Below are positions 1 to 11,792 of a stretch of 64,000 nt of DNA, in pieces. Below the pieces are notes generated by a model. It saw nothing but the letters and a program-made list of their open reading frames with translations. It ran no database searches and had not been told where the DNA came from. The DNA comes from Proales similis (Eukaryota; Rotifera; Eurotatoria; Ploima; Proalidae), in contig JAGVRJ010000014.1 in the NCBI GenBank assembly GCA_019059635.1, forward strand, positions 1,178,001 through 1,242,000, given 5' to 3'. The position numbers and the translations under genes are program-made. Each line of letters begins with the position of its first letter. Position 1 is the first letter of the stretch.

Positions 1-2976
1 ACTGTCCGAATGTGGCTCGTCAGGCGAAAATATCTGCAGAGACGCGATTTATTCAGAAAAAATGTAATCTAACACCAGCATTCGCGAGCTTTGCATCCAA
101 ATCAAAGCGTTTAAATCATAGGTCAAGTCAATAGTGAAAATTCAATCGTTTTTGCGCGCTGTCAGAGCCAAAAACGACTATTTGGCGTTGGGTAGGTTCC
201 AAAAACTTGTTTAACTGGAAATTTTGTGCAGAAGTTTTTCTCAAGTTCAAGAGAAGACTCCACGTCTGAGTGTCGTCCGCAAATTCGTCTATTTGCTCGA
301 GCACAACTCGTCTGATTTCAGTGAGGAGCTCGGTAATTTGAAATAGAAGAAAACTGCCAAGATTCGTCAATGTGAATAATTTATTTTGTTCAGAACTGCA
401 GAAGCTCAAGGGCAAAGTGATGACACTCATAAAAATGAACAAAAATCTCGAACAAGACTTGGACATGATGGACGTCAAAATAGGCCTCCTTGTTAAAAAT
501 CGGATCACTCTTCAGGTAAATTAGAGAAACAAACGCTTTTAGTCTCTGAACAGACCCACAAGTGCAAAGTGGGATTATCTGACCCCAAATGACTTAATAA
601 GGACGTGCTGGTGCAGCATAAACGTCTGAAAAAGTACAAAGAGGACATCGAAATCAATCAGGCGAACAGTATCAAACAGCTGAGCAAAGAGAATCACGAT
701 CGCATGGAGCTCTACCAGAATTTATTTTATCTGCTGCAGACAAATCCGACTTATTTGTCCAAACTGCTCTTCACACTGCCGACCACAAATAGCTCTAAAT
801 TCATCGAAACAGTCGTACTGCAATTATTCAACTACGGTGCTAACTCGAGAGAAGAGTACCTCCTGCTTAAACTGTTTACGGCCGCGCTTCGATTGGAAAT
901 TGAATCCAAAGTCGACAAGATGTCCGACATAATAACTGGCACTCCTCTGGTGATAAAGGTCATCGTATCGTTTTACCGCAAGCATCGGGGTGAGAACGTG
1001 CTACGCAATTTGCTCGGCTCTACGGTGAACGAGTTCTTGAGTAACCGAGAACTCCAATTGTGTCTGAGTCCAAGTGAACTCTATCGCGCTTGGGTCAATC
1101 GCATTGAGTCCGAGCGCGGAGTTGCTAGTGGCCTGCCCTACGACGTTAATAATCAAAAAGCGCTCGAGCACGAAGAAGTTCGCAAACAGCTTGAGAAGAA
1201 CATAAAGGCGGTGAAGGTCTACACGAGCAAGTTTCTTGATTTGATTCTAAAGTCGATCGAAAAGGTTCCGTACGGTCTGCGATATTTGGCGAAAATGCTT
1301 CGCAATACACTCAAGGCCAAGTTTCCCAATTCATCAGAGCGAGAAGTTCTCAAAATAATCGGCAACCTGATCTACTACAGATTTATCAACTCGGCGATAT
1401 GCTCACCTGACGCGTATGACATCATCGATCTTAAAGCCGGCAACACCCTCGACTCCCAGCAGCGCAAGAATTTGGCTTGTATTGCCAAGCATTTGCAACT
1501 TATATCGATGAGCAAAGGATACGGCGACTCGGAGAACGCTCATCTCGCTTGTCTCAATCCCTACATAAAAGAGTCGCACGAGAAAATTCGGTAATTCACT
1601 TTGACGCCATCTCTCAGATTTTCTCTTGTTTGACCATCTCACTTGAACATCTTGTCTTTTAAGAAACTTCTTCCACGAAATATGCGGAGTGATCGAAGCC
1701 GAAGAGTATTTTGGCATAAACGAATACAGTGATCTAGTGGTCGTTACCAAGCCAGTTGTGTACATGACCGTGCAGGAGATCAGCGAAACTCATCGAGTAC
1801 TCAACCAACATATGGACAAAATAGCGCCAGAGAGTAGCGATCCTATGAGACAAATATTCGCACTCCTTTCACCAGAACCAAATCTGGACGGCCTCAGCAC
1901 CAGCATGTGTTCGAGAATAAGCTTGGGCTCGCAGTCTGACTCACTTAACAAAACCCCGCAGATGGGACGTAATGTGCAACTTTGCCTCACGCTCACAAAT
2001 CGCTTCACTCCGAGCAGCGATGAAAGGACCGACTTGAACAACTTGTTTATCAAGTAAGTGAAACCGTTTCTTCATCCATTCACCAGTTGGCTAAAGAGTT
2101 GAATATGAAATAGAACAAAACGAATGGTGGTCGAAGTGATTTATTGTCAATCAGGCGAGAATTTGAAGCAAATACTTCGTACGGTGGCAACAAGTGAGCA
2201 AGAAAAAAAGCATCAGGAGCTGCTGAAGAATAGAGTAAGCAGTGATCTGCTATGTGACTCGGACTACTCGTCTGGCGTCCATTCCCTCGAATCGTCACTC
2301 GAAACACTCAAGAATAAAATAATTCAAAACCTGATTGATCTTGAGAAAGCTAAAATGGTGTCGAGCAGCAACAATTATCAAGCAATCATAAACCGAATCA
2401 GTCAGGACATACGCAACCAAAGGAAGTATCGTCAAAGACGCCAGAAAGAGCTTAAACATTTGCAGGGCATTCTCGTCGAACTGGAAAACAAGCATAGCTC
2501 TCTTAAAGAGCAAATCTCCTATTACAACGAGTACGTAAAGGCTTGCCTTGAAAGTTTCAACAACAAAAAAAGGTTTGCCTAGCACTTACTCAATTGCTTG
2601 AAGAATTAAATTAATTCTTACTTTGCATAGTCGCAGCAAGAATCCGTTCAGACGAAGCAAGGAAGACAAGCTGGTAGGAATGGTGAAATATTCGGCGGCC
2701 AAGCTGCAGGAGAAAGGTGTCATACTCGAGATCGACGGTGTTCAGCCCAATCAGATGAAGAGTGTCCAGTTTGAAATCTGCACTACGGATGAGCCGGGTG
2801 TATTTGAGGTACAAGCCAAATTCATGGGCATGGTGATGGAAAAGGTCGAGCTCATATTTCAAGATCTGCTTCAAAAGCAATACGAGGGAGTCACAATCAT
2901 AAAAATGTTCGATCGCGCCAAGATAAATGTCAATTTGTTGATATTCTTGCTAAATAAGAAATTCTATGGAAAATGA
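1..2976 (+). CDS. IQGAP: IQGAP scaffold protein, C-terminal part (5' end outside window)
   Basis: Scaffold that links Rho GTPases, calmodulin and actin at the cell cortex. Eight exons are visible: 1-63, 128-191, 246-332, 394-515, 602-1590, 1664-2053, 2114-2572 and 2631-2976. They join in frame (839 residues plus stop) and the introns are 54-86 nt. The order is an IQ-type basic helix (MWLVRRKYLQRR), a linker helix, the RasGAP-related GRD in the long fifth exon (FNYGANSREEYLLLKLF, YYRFINSAICSPDAYDIIDL), then the RasGAP C-terminal domain ending LLIFLLNKKFYGK, the usual IQGAP terminus. As in other IQGAPs, the GRD lacks an obvious arginine finger and should bind GTPases rather than activate hydrolysis. 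The N-terminal CH domain and WW region must lie upstream of the window. Identification is secure from collinear motifs. Which vertebrate paralogue it matches cannot be said. Confidence 0.95.
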
Positions 2977-3508
2977 TGTAAATAAGCACTGCGCCCGACG
3001 TACCCAAAACAAGTCCTCGTCTACACCATTATTAAATCGATAAACATCGTCATTACTCTACACCACTCGCTACTCGCAAAAATTAAAAATTTTTTAATTA
3101 TCAAACATTTCCTATCTTAATCTTATCTAATCTCTCAAGTTTACCTCTTAAACGACTTATTTAAGCTTCGTCGTTAATTTATTAGACCAAATAAATAATC
3201 CTTTAGTTTATGAAACAATCTTAGAAAAGATTAAATACTTATTTTTCATGACAATCAGATATGATGTGTCAAAATTTACCTAAAATCTACTTAAAATTTT
3301 AAACTAGAAAACAAGTGAAAGCAATCTCCAAATTAATATTTTAGAACTTCCGTACAGAATTTTGAATCTCTTCATCTGTTTCTATTATAAATTTCGGATG
3401 AAAATTAAGAACGAGTTTTGGTTGATGATAGTTTAGTCTTCAAACAGCTGCGTGACAGTCATACAATAATCATTAAAAATTAAATAATAATAAAAATTAA
3501 AGCCATAA
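2977..3508. other. Convergent 3' intergenic region
   Basis: AT-rich stretch between the stop codons of IQGAP (+) and the ASAP-like gene (-). A canonical AATAAA at 3190-3195 could end the IQGAP transcript. I see no coding exon. Confidence 0.6.
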
Positions 3509-6500
3509 CTAAACATAAATGTTGACTAAATTAGACGGAAAGTAGCCAGTTCGACTCTTGTCGTCCGCCAAATGACCAAGCTTTTTTTGAATGAAAATTA
3601 GAGGCGAAAAAGAAACTCTTTTTAGGCCTTTACTTACCCATAAATGCTCGCTAACTTTCTGGTTGACAACAATCAAGTCATTTTGGCTGAAATTCAAATG
3701 AGATGGGTCGTTTGAAAAATAACTTGTCGCAGCTTTATATTTGAGGTGCCCTTCATTTCCTCTTTTTTCTCCAACAGCTTTAGCGGCCTCCTTTTCCTTC
3801 TCAGCTTTCGTTGATCCAGTAGCTTTCTGATTCAACATTTGAACCTCAGGAATCCCTTTTCCGACCATTTTTTCAGCTGTTTGCGAGAAGCGCTTTGATG
3901 AGTTTGCTATTCTCTCGGCTTTTCTTAATATAAGCCAAAGATTCACACAAATTTATCGCTTTGATTACTTAGTAAAGAGAATTAGTTCAAACCTTTCATC
4001 GACAGACGGACGCAAAATGTTCAGAATTTCGTTGCTGTTTGCTGCTGGTTTGAAAGGCTCGGAAATATGACGACCGTGTTGTTTTATCCCATTTTGTTGA
4101 AGAAACGACTGCTCCATAAAGAAAGGTAACTCACTATCAACAATTAAGCTGTGCGGTCTGCGGGTCGGTTGACCCTCTTCTAAGCCGCTTTCAGAAATTC
4201 CGTCCTCGTCAAAAAGCGCAATCCATTCAATTTTGTCCACAACTCCGCCCTCTATCGCTGTGTTAAGAAGCCGAGCACATTCAAAATTGTACAAGCGATT
4301 GGCTATTTCGTAAGCGTTTAGACCTCGATTATTGCTGATATGATGTGCAGCACCAGCTCTGAGTAAAAGCTTGCAGGACTCAACTCGATTGTGAATAGCA
4401 GCGTAGTGAAGAGCAGTGTTTCCTTCGGTGTCCTGATAGTTCAAGTCGAAATTGCTATGCAAGCAATAAGATAAAAGTCTAAGCGAGTTAATCACAGATG
4501 ATATTACTTTGTGGGAAACTCGCGGTTTTGAACAATAAAGTTGCTTAAGTAGAAATAGCCCTTTTCTTCCAAGTTTATCAAGATAAGCTGAAGAAGAGTT
4601 CGCTTCTGGGTCTTTAATTAAGTAAATAAGTTAATTTCTTCTTAAAAAAAGTCTTAAATGATTAAGATTACATCATTCGACAGGGGAGCTGACAAGTCCA
4701 CGTTGTTGGCAAATAATGTCAGCAAACTCTGGGCGGTCTTGGCCTTAGAAAGGATCGGCGCTGAATAGACCAAGTCGGTAATGCTTTCAGCGGTCAGCTC
4801 TGTTCGCTGTACAAACTCATGTCGCTCGTATTTCCCTCTGATAAATCGACGTCTAGCTTCTCTTTAAATTCGGCCAATAAGCTTGATTGTAATTTTAACT
4901 TGAAAATTGTATTTCACTTACGTTGTGGAATGACTGCTAAGGTGTGCGGGGCAGTTGGATTCAAATATTGAATTGAAAAATTTATTCCCAAACCTGCAAG
5001 CTGCCTAAAAGGATCGAAATTATGCTTGAATAGATAGTTAAAATCATTTTTATCAAAGACATTTCTTACAATTAACTGTCCAGAGTTCAAATGATCAATA
5101 ACTATTGATTGAGTTTTAGATATTTGGACGCCCATCTCACTTTTTGGCCACAATAAACAGAAAACGACAAGAGAGAAGACATTCATTTACGTACCGATGA
5201 ATTCCGCAGCAGTCTATGCAAACCAACACGCCCAGATTGGTAACAATCCACTCAGGCGATGGGGAAAGACAATCGCAGCATTTCCCATTTCCATCCATTT
5301 GCCTCACTTTTTTTATCATGCTCTGAACTAATAATGCCATCGGCTCTTCGTCAGATTCGGTAGCTTGTTGCCTTGATCTGCTGGTCTTTAACTCTGCAGA
5401 GCTGGTGTTGGAGAGCTCTTTATCAAGAGCTGCTTCTTTAGCAATGTTCAATGCGATCACCCAGCTGTCGCGCAGCACCACGCTCTCAGTCATGAACTCG
5501 TAAACTCTTGTGTCTTTTATTTATATTTTTGATTAGACATTTTAGAAAGTATGAAAATCAAGCATTTAAAACTCACTTGCTCCCGAATATAATTTGAATC
5601 GTCTCGAACCAGGATTTGCCTTGAAATTAATTTAGAGCTTAATTTTGAGCCTAGTTTTTGCAAACTGAATAATGAACGATTACTTTAACGAAACAAATGG
5701 CCAGATTGAGTCTGACTGGCTCTTTCTTTTCCTTTTGAATTAGTCGAATTGAATTCAAGGAGTAGAAAATTCTGAAAAATCAAGGAGCCTACGTCCGAGT
5801 GGTGAATTAAGAAGAAGCCGTTGACAATTCGACATTTTCGCTTAAGCCAGCCACGCACTCGAGTGTGATGGGATCGTTTGAGAAGATAGCCACTCATAGA
5901 AGCTATTCGCGGTGTTTCGGTAAGTTCATTTAGACTTTCAAACGAATTCAAGGTGGTTCTGGATCTCATGTCTGCGAGGCTCTCACAAGATTTGCCATAG
6001 ATTTGGTAGCTCGTTCGGCCAGAATTAAGAGCCTGAATACCGCGAGTGTGCAGTATATTCTCAAAAAATTCATTCTGCAATTTCTCTCGTCGTTTATTGC
6101 CGTCTAGTATTCTTTCGATTCGATCCGGATCAAATATCTGCATGAATATGGCAATTTGCTCGCCAGAGTTCCGATTCACTTGGCTTTGACATTCATACAG
6201 AGTCAGCAAGCATTTTGTTAACTGCTCATAAGCTTCTGTCTTGGACACGTTCAAATTTGTGGCCAACTAGTTTCGACTTGTTTCAGCAAAAAAACAACTT
6301 AAACAAAGCATAAAGAGTGGAGCTACTTGACTGATTTTCATCATGAGAGCAGTTTCTTCGGCTGATTGCTCTCTGGCAATCGAAATGAGCTTGTTATGAG
6401 GGATCAGATCCAGCGACTTTTGATTCTTCCGATGTTTATTCACACTGAAAGTAAATAGACGAGTGTATCAATAAATTCTCTCACTTAAGCAACGTTTTGT

Positions 6501-7222
6501 TCAAAATGCTTATAATTACGTTCGATTGGCCGAGCCGGCCACGTTAAGCCTGTCCAGACATTTGCGAATTTGCTAAATAGCACAAGAAGACATTTCTATT
6601 GATGATTTGAATTTATGACCAAAAGAGAGGAGAAATTACTTCGTGATCTGCGCTCAATTCAATCTTTTCTCTAAGCCTGTCCAGAGGATTAATGCACATT
6701 TCGCACAGCTTTTCCATCTTCAAAATGTTTTTCAATTGTCGCACGATAGAAACACAAAGAAACAAACGGACGCTATAATATCCACAATTTAAACTTACAT
6801 AGGCGTTTTGCTCAGCGCTTAAACTTAAGCTCAACTTGCCGAGCTTGTCTATCAAATAAGCCAGCTCCTCATTCTCGCACACGTCGGCCAAACCTGAAAC
6901 GCACTCGCCAATCATTTCGCCAAGCGTCTTTTGCTCTTTTAATGCAGAGAGATGAGCTGGATGCAATTTTCCGCCTCTACGCTGAATGGAGAATATTTAA
7001 CTTACGTAGCAAACTGCTCCTAAACTCGGCAAGAACGGAAGTGAGTTGTTGAAGGCGAGTTTCGAGGTTGGCATGCTCCTTTGAGTTTAAATTCCCTGTG
7101 AGTTGGAGACCGAACTAGGCTTTTAAATTGAGTCTTACCTGACTGGCTTGTTGGGCGTTAAGCCTTAGCCCGAGAAAATGCTCGCGCATACTTTCCTCTA
7201 TCAAATTAGCTGAGGTGAGCAT
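3509..7222 (-). CDS. ASAP: ASAP-type Arf GTPase-activating protein (BAR-PH-ArfGAP-Ank-SH3)
   Basis: Multi-exon gene read right to left. The likely start is the ATG at 7222-7220. Helical BAR exons follow to about 6300 (ENEELAYLIDKLGKLSLSLS resembles the ASAP BAR), then a PH domain near 5910-5760 (SGYLLKRSHHTRVRGWLKRK). The ArfGAP zinc finger lies near 5300-5190 (GNGKCCDCLSPSPEW...CIDCCGIHR, giving Cx2Cx16Cx2C plus the catalytic Arg). It continues after an intron with MGVQISKTQSIVID. Ankyrin repeats follow (NTALHYAAIHNRVESCKLLL, about 4430-4200), then a linker and a C-terminal SH3 split by a 57-nt intron (3581-3637) and ending TGYFPSNLVNIYV. It should activate GTP hydrolysis on Arf at curved membranes and adhesion sites. 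The proline-rich region between Ank and SH3 of vertebrate ASAPs is much shortened. The ArfGAP distal half is divergent, and the exact start and some BAR exon edges are uncertain. Confidence 0.88.
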
Positions 7223-8691
7223 GAGAGAGGCAAAAGTGACGCTTTTATCATCGCCACTACACTCCGACTCGACTCGGTAAACTGTGATAAGAGTCAAAAA
7301 ACAGAAGTGAATTAGCAAATCGTTAAATGAATGACGATTCAAATGCAATCTACGCTCGCTCGGGCTCGTTTTATGCAACAAACAATGAACTAAAACGAAA
7401 GAACCAGACAAAATCCTAAAAAAACAACAACAAAAATTGCGAGATGACAAACAGAGAAAAATGACTAAGAAGCACAAAGGAAGCGAATCGATTCGACGAT
7501 GCACAGGTGCAACTGCATGCTGATGCCATCCAGAACTGGAATTAGCAAAACGAGAAGAATTTTTTATTATAATGATAGCCAAGGCCGCGATTCTTGACTG
7601 AAAGCGTCTCATTCATTCGAGCCTTAAAATAATGCCCAATAAACAACCAAGACCTACTTGAGAGCTTGCTCACTCATTAAAACTATTTGAATGACTGGAT
7701 TGTATATCTGCGCTTGTCTACTTTAAGTTTGTATGTATTTGTATGTGTGGGTGAGTGTGTGTATTTGTGTGAGCGCGCGTGCAAATTTATGAATTTAGGT
7801 AGGCCGTCTGCTCGACTATTGTCGCCGTCCAAAAGAGAACAAATACGTGTTGGCCTCTGAGTTCATTCGTTTCTACCGCTCTATTCTCCCTGTCCCGCTC
7901 TTTTTTCTACTTTACCTCTCCTCTCTCTCTCTTGCTCCCTTTCCCAATTATCATCATTATCCTCTCCGCTTTTTGATTTGTGCTACCTGATATTCCTATT
8001 AACATTATGAAGGATCCACTGATCAATTCAGTTCAAAGTTGTTTTATTTAATTTATCTCCTAAAATTTTCTCAAGATTGATCTCAGCTAGAAAAGTTTCT
8101 AGTTTTTTAGTTTCTAGTTAAGCTTTTATAAAAAACTTTGACCTAAAATGGCTTCCTCGATTCCTCTTAAAATCAGATCGCACGACCTTTCTAGATTTTC
8201 GATGTTATTTCATTTGACGGAACTTAATTCGATGTAACTGCACTCTATATCGATTCGGTTTCAAATTTCCTGCAATAAAAACCTAAATGAAAAGCAATCC
8301 AATTTATGCGTCCTACTCGACAAAAACGTTTTCTCAGCCTCTTAACTGAACATGTTAGACTGAAAGAGAACTTGTCGGGACAATAGCAGGCTTCTGAATG
8401 CGATTGAACTTTGAACAAAAGAAAAAAAATCAACTTGCTTATGAATTAATCCGAGTTTAATGAGAAATTGCGCACTCGCGTGAGTACGATGGTGGTCGCC
8501 TTATAATAACAAAAAGAAAAACATTCTAAACAAACAGGTCACATGAAAGCGATTACACGGCGTAGGGCCTGGAAGGAAAAACAATGCTTTGCAGGAATCA
8601 TTTCTAAATGGCTCTTTTAGGTAACAGTTATAGAATTTAAGCGCCAGCTTTGCATTTCAAATACTAGTTGACGCGTTGGATCAATTTCCAA
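7223..8691. other. Divergent intergenic/promoter region
   Basis: About 1.5 kb between the ASAP-like gene (-) and an unrecognised gene (+). It may hold 5' UTR or upstream exons of the ASAP-like gene, since the frame stays open to 7612. It also contains a GT-rich simple tract and a pyrimidine-rich tract (listed separately). No further gene was recognised. Confidence 0.5.
7727..7782. repeat. GT-rich simple-sequence tract
   Basis: Imperfect TG/GT microsatellite-like run (GTATGTGTGGGTGAGTGTGT and similar) in the ASAP upstream region. It is followed at about 7869-7975 by a strongly pyrimidine-biased C/T tract. Neither codes for protein. Confidence 0.7.
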
Positions 8692-9436
8692 ATGGAGGGC
8701 GAAGTGAAACGATTGCTCGAAAAAATCGCCTCAATTAACAAAGTGGTTGTTCTGAGCAGAGGAGCCAGCAGTAACCATCAGAGGCGACGAACATCGACTT
8801 CCTCATCATCGCTGTCTTGGTTCGATTCTGTTACGCGCCATCCGGACAACGATGAGTCAACTCTCCTTTGCTATCTCAATTGTATCGGGGTGCCGTCCAA
8901 AAACCTAAGTTTGGTTTATTTGGCTGAGCTTAAAGCGGGCAAAGCATGCGAGCTCTTCTTGAGTTCGTTCAATCATCAAGTGAGCAGATAGTTGTTCTTA
9001 TCTTTCCGTTAAACAGCAAATTAATATGCTTCTGTCTGACCCTTCTTCATAGTGGCCAATTTTGTTTGTACTTGGCATGAACATCGGAGGACTTGAGGAT
9101 TTAAAATTTGCCATGAACAACCAAAGCATGCTGCTGTTACTTAAGAAGTACAATATAATCGAAAATAAAGACAAGAGGAGCAAAGTAAGCGATTTGGACG
9201 AATCGCTAATAAACGAAGTGGCCAGGTTTAATGTCAACGAGTTGAAAGAGTCTTCTTCATCGTCGTTTGAGATTGAGCAGCGTTTTAAAAATAAGTTTTC
9301 TTATTCTATGCCTCCCGCTCAAGTTCTTGATTTGATCACTAAAAGAGTACACAAGGCCGACCAAGCAATTGCTCACCGAAATAGACGAATTAGAAAAAAT
9401 CTCGACTCTTCGCATCTAATTTTTAAGGAGAATTAA
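8692..9436 (+). CDS. Unrecognised protein, 223 residues
   Basis: Two exons, 8692-8979 and 9053-9436, separated by a 73-nt GTGAGC...TAG intron; the phase-0 junction keeps the frame (223 residues). The first exon starts MEGEVKRLLEKIASINK and contains a basic, serine-rich stretch (RRRTSTSSSS). The second begins WPILFVLGMNIGGLEDL and ends in a lysine/arginine-rich helical region with AIAHRNRRIRKNL near the C-terminus. Hydrophobic heptads suggest helical structure, but there is no membrane segment, signal peptide or catalytic motif I can name. An AATAAA at 9516-9521 follows the stop. The next gene (bystin) converges on it. A small subunit of a larger complex is possible, but no function is assigned. 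Confidence 0.6.
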
Positions 9437-9827
9437 AACATAAACATGATGGCTATTTTGGTTCAGTTTTATATTTTTACACCCTCAGAGATTTGAAAGC
9501 GACTGGTCAAAGAGAAATAAACAACATCGCGGTTAAACATGGCTTTTTTATTTAAGTCGTCAAGTTAAAATTTCAAAAAAAGGTTCAGTTGAACCGATCG
9601 GTTCTGGCTGGAAGTTGTTTATTTTTGGTTCGCCTCTTAAGCGTATCTTCATGAAAACAAGTAACTATCAAGATGAATATTAACTGCTTGAGGGTGATGT
9701 TGAGCGTTATGTCTGCCTGTACGCGTGGAAGACTTTAGTGTGGCTCACAAAAACTGAGGGAAAGTTGGTTAAAATAACCGGCATTGTGCGCTCAAATACG
9801 TCAAGGACAATCTTAATAATGCTGGGA
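9437..9827. other. Convergent 3' intergenic region
   Basis: Shared 3' space of the 8692 gene (+) and bystin (-). It carries an AATAAA for the plus-strand gene and a TTTATT (AATAAA on the minus strand) near 9546 for bystin. No exon seen. Confidence 0.6.
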
Positions 9828-11231
9828 TCAATCGTCTAGATTGAGGTCCATTGATTGTTGTGAGTTGTTGTCATCGTTTTCCAAGTCGCGACATCGAGAG
9901 TTCATCAGCTCACGTCTCACTTCACCGCTTATTTCAAAATGTGTTTGCCGTTTTATGAGCTCAAGCAAGGCTTCCTTTTGTTCGCTTGACACGTCAGACT
10001 TGTAACGCTGGACGAATGTCAATAGAGCTTGATGCCAGAGCACTGGCAACTGGCGCTGATCATTCATAAACCGAATGAAATGATGCACGAGCGCGTCAAT
10101 TACTCGATATGGAAGAGCGTACTTTTTATCGAGCAAGACTCGAATGAATATCGAATTTGCTCCTGTGTACTCCATTTCGGCAATTTTTAGCAGAGCAGCT
10201 GCAGAATGAAGCATCGGAATTGAGTTCTTTGCCAGCACACTGCCAATCACAATCGCTTCTCTAAGGGTGCAATTTCCGGCCTCGCACAGTGGCAGCAAGA
10301 ATCCCTTGAAAAAAGCCGCCGGCTTGAAAAGCGCTTTGCGCATGGCCATGTACAAGTGAAAGTTAAGCCGCTTGTATTCGGCTATATCGTCCCGAATTCG
10401 GGGCAACAATACAAGACTGTAGAATCGCTGGGCCATTTTTGCATTCAAATTGGACGCAAAAATTCGAGTTGCTTGATAGACCGCTGCTGCTGTCCAGTTG
10501 TCCGGTTCAGTAATGAACAATATTTGCTCCCAGTTGTGCAAGGAAGGCAGAATTTTAAAAGCTTTGGGAAGTTTGCCGCTTCGGTATCGGTGAAGCACCT
10601 CTTTTATTTGACTATACATGCGAACCACTCGCTCGTCTAGTTGATCAGTGCCTCGGGGCATTCTGCTGTCTTCACTCATTTGCGTTTGGATCTCGGTCTT
10701 TTTTTCGTTTAATTTCTCCATTATTAGATCGGCAATAGTTCGCTTCACTGGTGCTTTGTTGGACATGAACAGATCAAAAGCCCGCTCGTCTTCTTCATTA
10801 ACTATCAGCTCCTGCTCATCGTAGCCTTGGTTGCCAGAGGGTTTGCTCATCAACTGCTCCTCCAGATCCGAGTCAGAGTCGGAATCAGAACGACGAATTT
10901 TCTGCTGCTCTCTAAAATTGCTCTGAAATTTTTTGAACGAACGCATCTCCTGCTTGCTCTGCTCTTCATCACTGTTCAACTCGTCCAATTCGTTTATAAG
11001 CTCACTTTGCTGCTTGCGGGCCTGGGCCAAAATTTTAGCCGACATTTTGTCATTTACAAATTCCTCATCGGCAATTTGGCGACGAGAATCACCTTCGCTT
11101 GGTCTCTGACGAGCTCTGGCCAGTTTAAGTGACTCGATTTCATCTGCAAGTGCTATCTTGTTAGAAGCACCAGTCGCCATGGGATCAAGACGATGCGCTG
11201 CGTTGCGCTTGACTGGCTTTACTTTGCCCAT
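9828..11231 (-). CDS. BYSL: Bystin (40S ribosome biogenesis factor, Enp1 family)
   Basis: Intronless gene of 467 residues starting MGKVKPVKR at the ATG 11231-11229; the codons before it lack an in-frame ATG. Bystin/Enp1 binds the 90S and pre-40S particles and is needed for 18S rRNA maturation and export. The N-terminal third is acidic and low in complexity (SDSDSDSDLEEQ). The C-terminal two thirds is the helical bystin domain, with family-typical stretches such as KILPSLHNWEQILFITEPDN, FYSLVLLPRIRDDI and LHSAAALLKIAEMEYTGANS. Length matches animal bystins (about 430-480). It is followed on the same strand by the PPP1R2 gene upstream, with about 560 nt between them. Confidence 0.97.
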   Translation of the reverse strand: MGKVKPVKRNAAHRLDPMATGASNKIALADEIESLKLARARQRPSEGDSRRQIADEEFVNDKMSAKILAQARKQQSELINELDELNSDEEQSKQEMRSFKKFQSNFREQQKIRRSDSDSDSDLEEQLMSKPSGNQGYDEQELIVNEEDERAFDLFMSNKAPVKRTIADLIMEKLNEKKTEIQTQMSEDSRMPRGTDQLDERVVRMYSQIKEVLHRYRSGKLPKAFKILPSLHNWEQILFITEPDNWTAAAVYQATRIFASNLNAKMAQRFYSLVLLPRIRDDIAEYKRLNFHLYMAMRKALFKPAAFFKGFLLPLCEAGNCTLREAIVIGSVLAKNSIPMLHSAAALLKIAEMEYTGANSIFIRVLLDKKYALPYRVIDALVHHFIRFMNDQRQLPVLWHQALLTFVQRYKSDVSSEQKEALLELIKRQTHFEISGEVRRELMNSRCRDLENDDNNSQQSMDLNLDD

Positions 11232-11792
11232 CCTGCCTATCTGTAACACGTGATTTAAAGAGGAAATGTTAGAAAAAATCTTCCTTTAAATGTCTTGAGC
11301 CGAAGCAAAAAAAACTTTAACTCTGATGGCATGAGATTGTCAGTAGGGCCCGAACTTTTAAGTTCGAAAAGGCATCAATCGCCTTATTGGGCTTATTTAT
11401 GAGGTGCGATGAACGTGGACGCACGTTTCAAATGTTTCAAGAGCGGCGATCTCAACAAAAGCATGGGTGGCTTGCAACAAGCATAATTTCAAGCCAATTG
11501 CGAATTTTTAATTTGCAATTCATTCTTAACAAAACCCGCCATCTCTGTGATAATTCCTATTCGCTGATCCATACCACCCAGACAATCTAGATCATGAACG
11601 ATTGAAATTAATTCGAGCTTTGAATAAGTCTTCAAAAGTATTGTATCTTGTCCTAGCCTTAAACGAAAACACATAAGCATTTTTCTAAGCATCAATATGT
11701 ATTTTAGAATTTAGTTGAGTTTGTGCACAAAGGTTAGTAGAGTCGGGACGCGTTTACACTTTCAAAATAAAATAAACTGTTGAGTAAATTGA
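11232..11792. other. Intergenic region between bystin and PPP1R2
   Basis: Bystin 5' flank and PPP1R2 3' flank on the same strand. Apart from the doubtful small ORF at 11489-11692, nothing convincing is seen. Confidence 0.5.
11489..11692 (-). CDS. Possible small protein, 67 residues (doubtful)
   Basis: ATG-initiated minus-strand ORF between bystin and PPP1R2. The translation looks protein-like in its middle (KTYSKLELISIVHDLDCLGG, then MDQRIGIITEMAGFVKNEL), with amphipathic helical character and no repeats. A second short open stretch in another frame follows downstream (PPMLLLRSPLLKHLKRAST, about 11400-11470), but I found no GT...AG intron joining them. It could be a tiny gene, a decayed gene, or PPP1R2 3' UTR. 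I do not recognise it. Confidence 0.25.
   Translation of the reverse strand: MLRKMLMCFRLRLGQDTILLKTYSKLELISIVHDLDCLGGMDQRIGIITEMAGFVKNELQIKNSQLA

Noticed and set aside
3509-3946. A frameshift or stop in the ASAP-like SH3 domain
   Set aside because: The extra residues between the conserved Trp and GHLADDKSRTGYFP are a 57-nt in-frame GT...AG intron, not a disruption.
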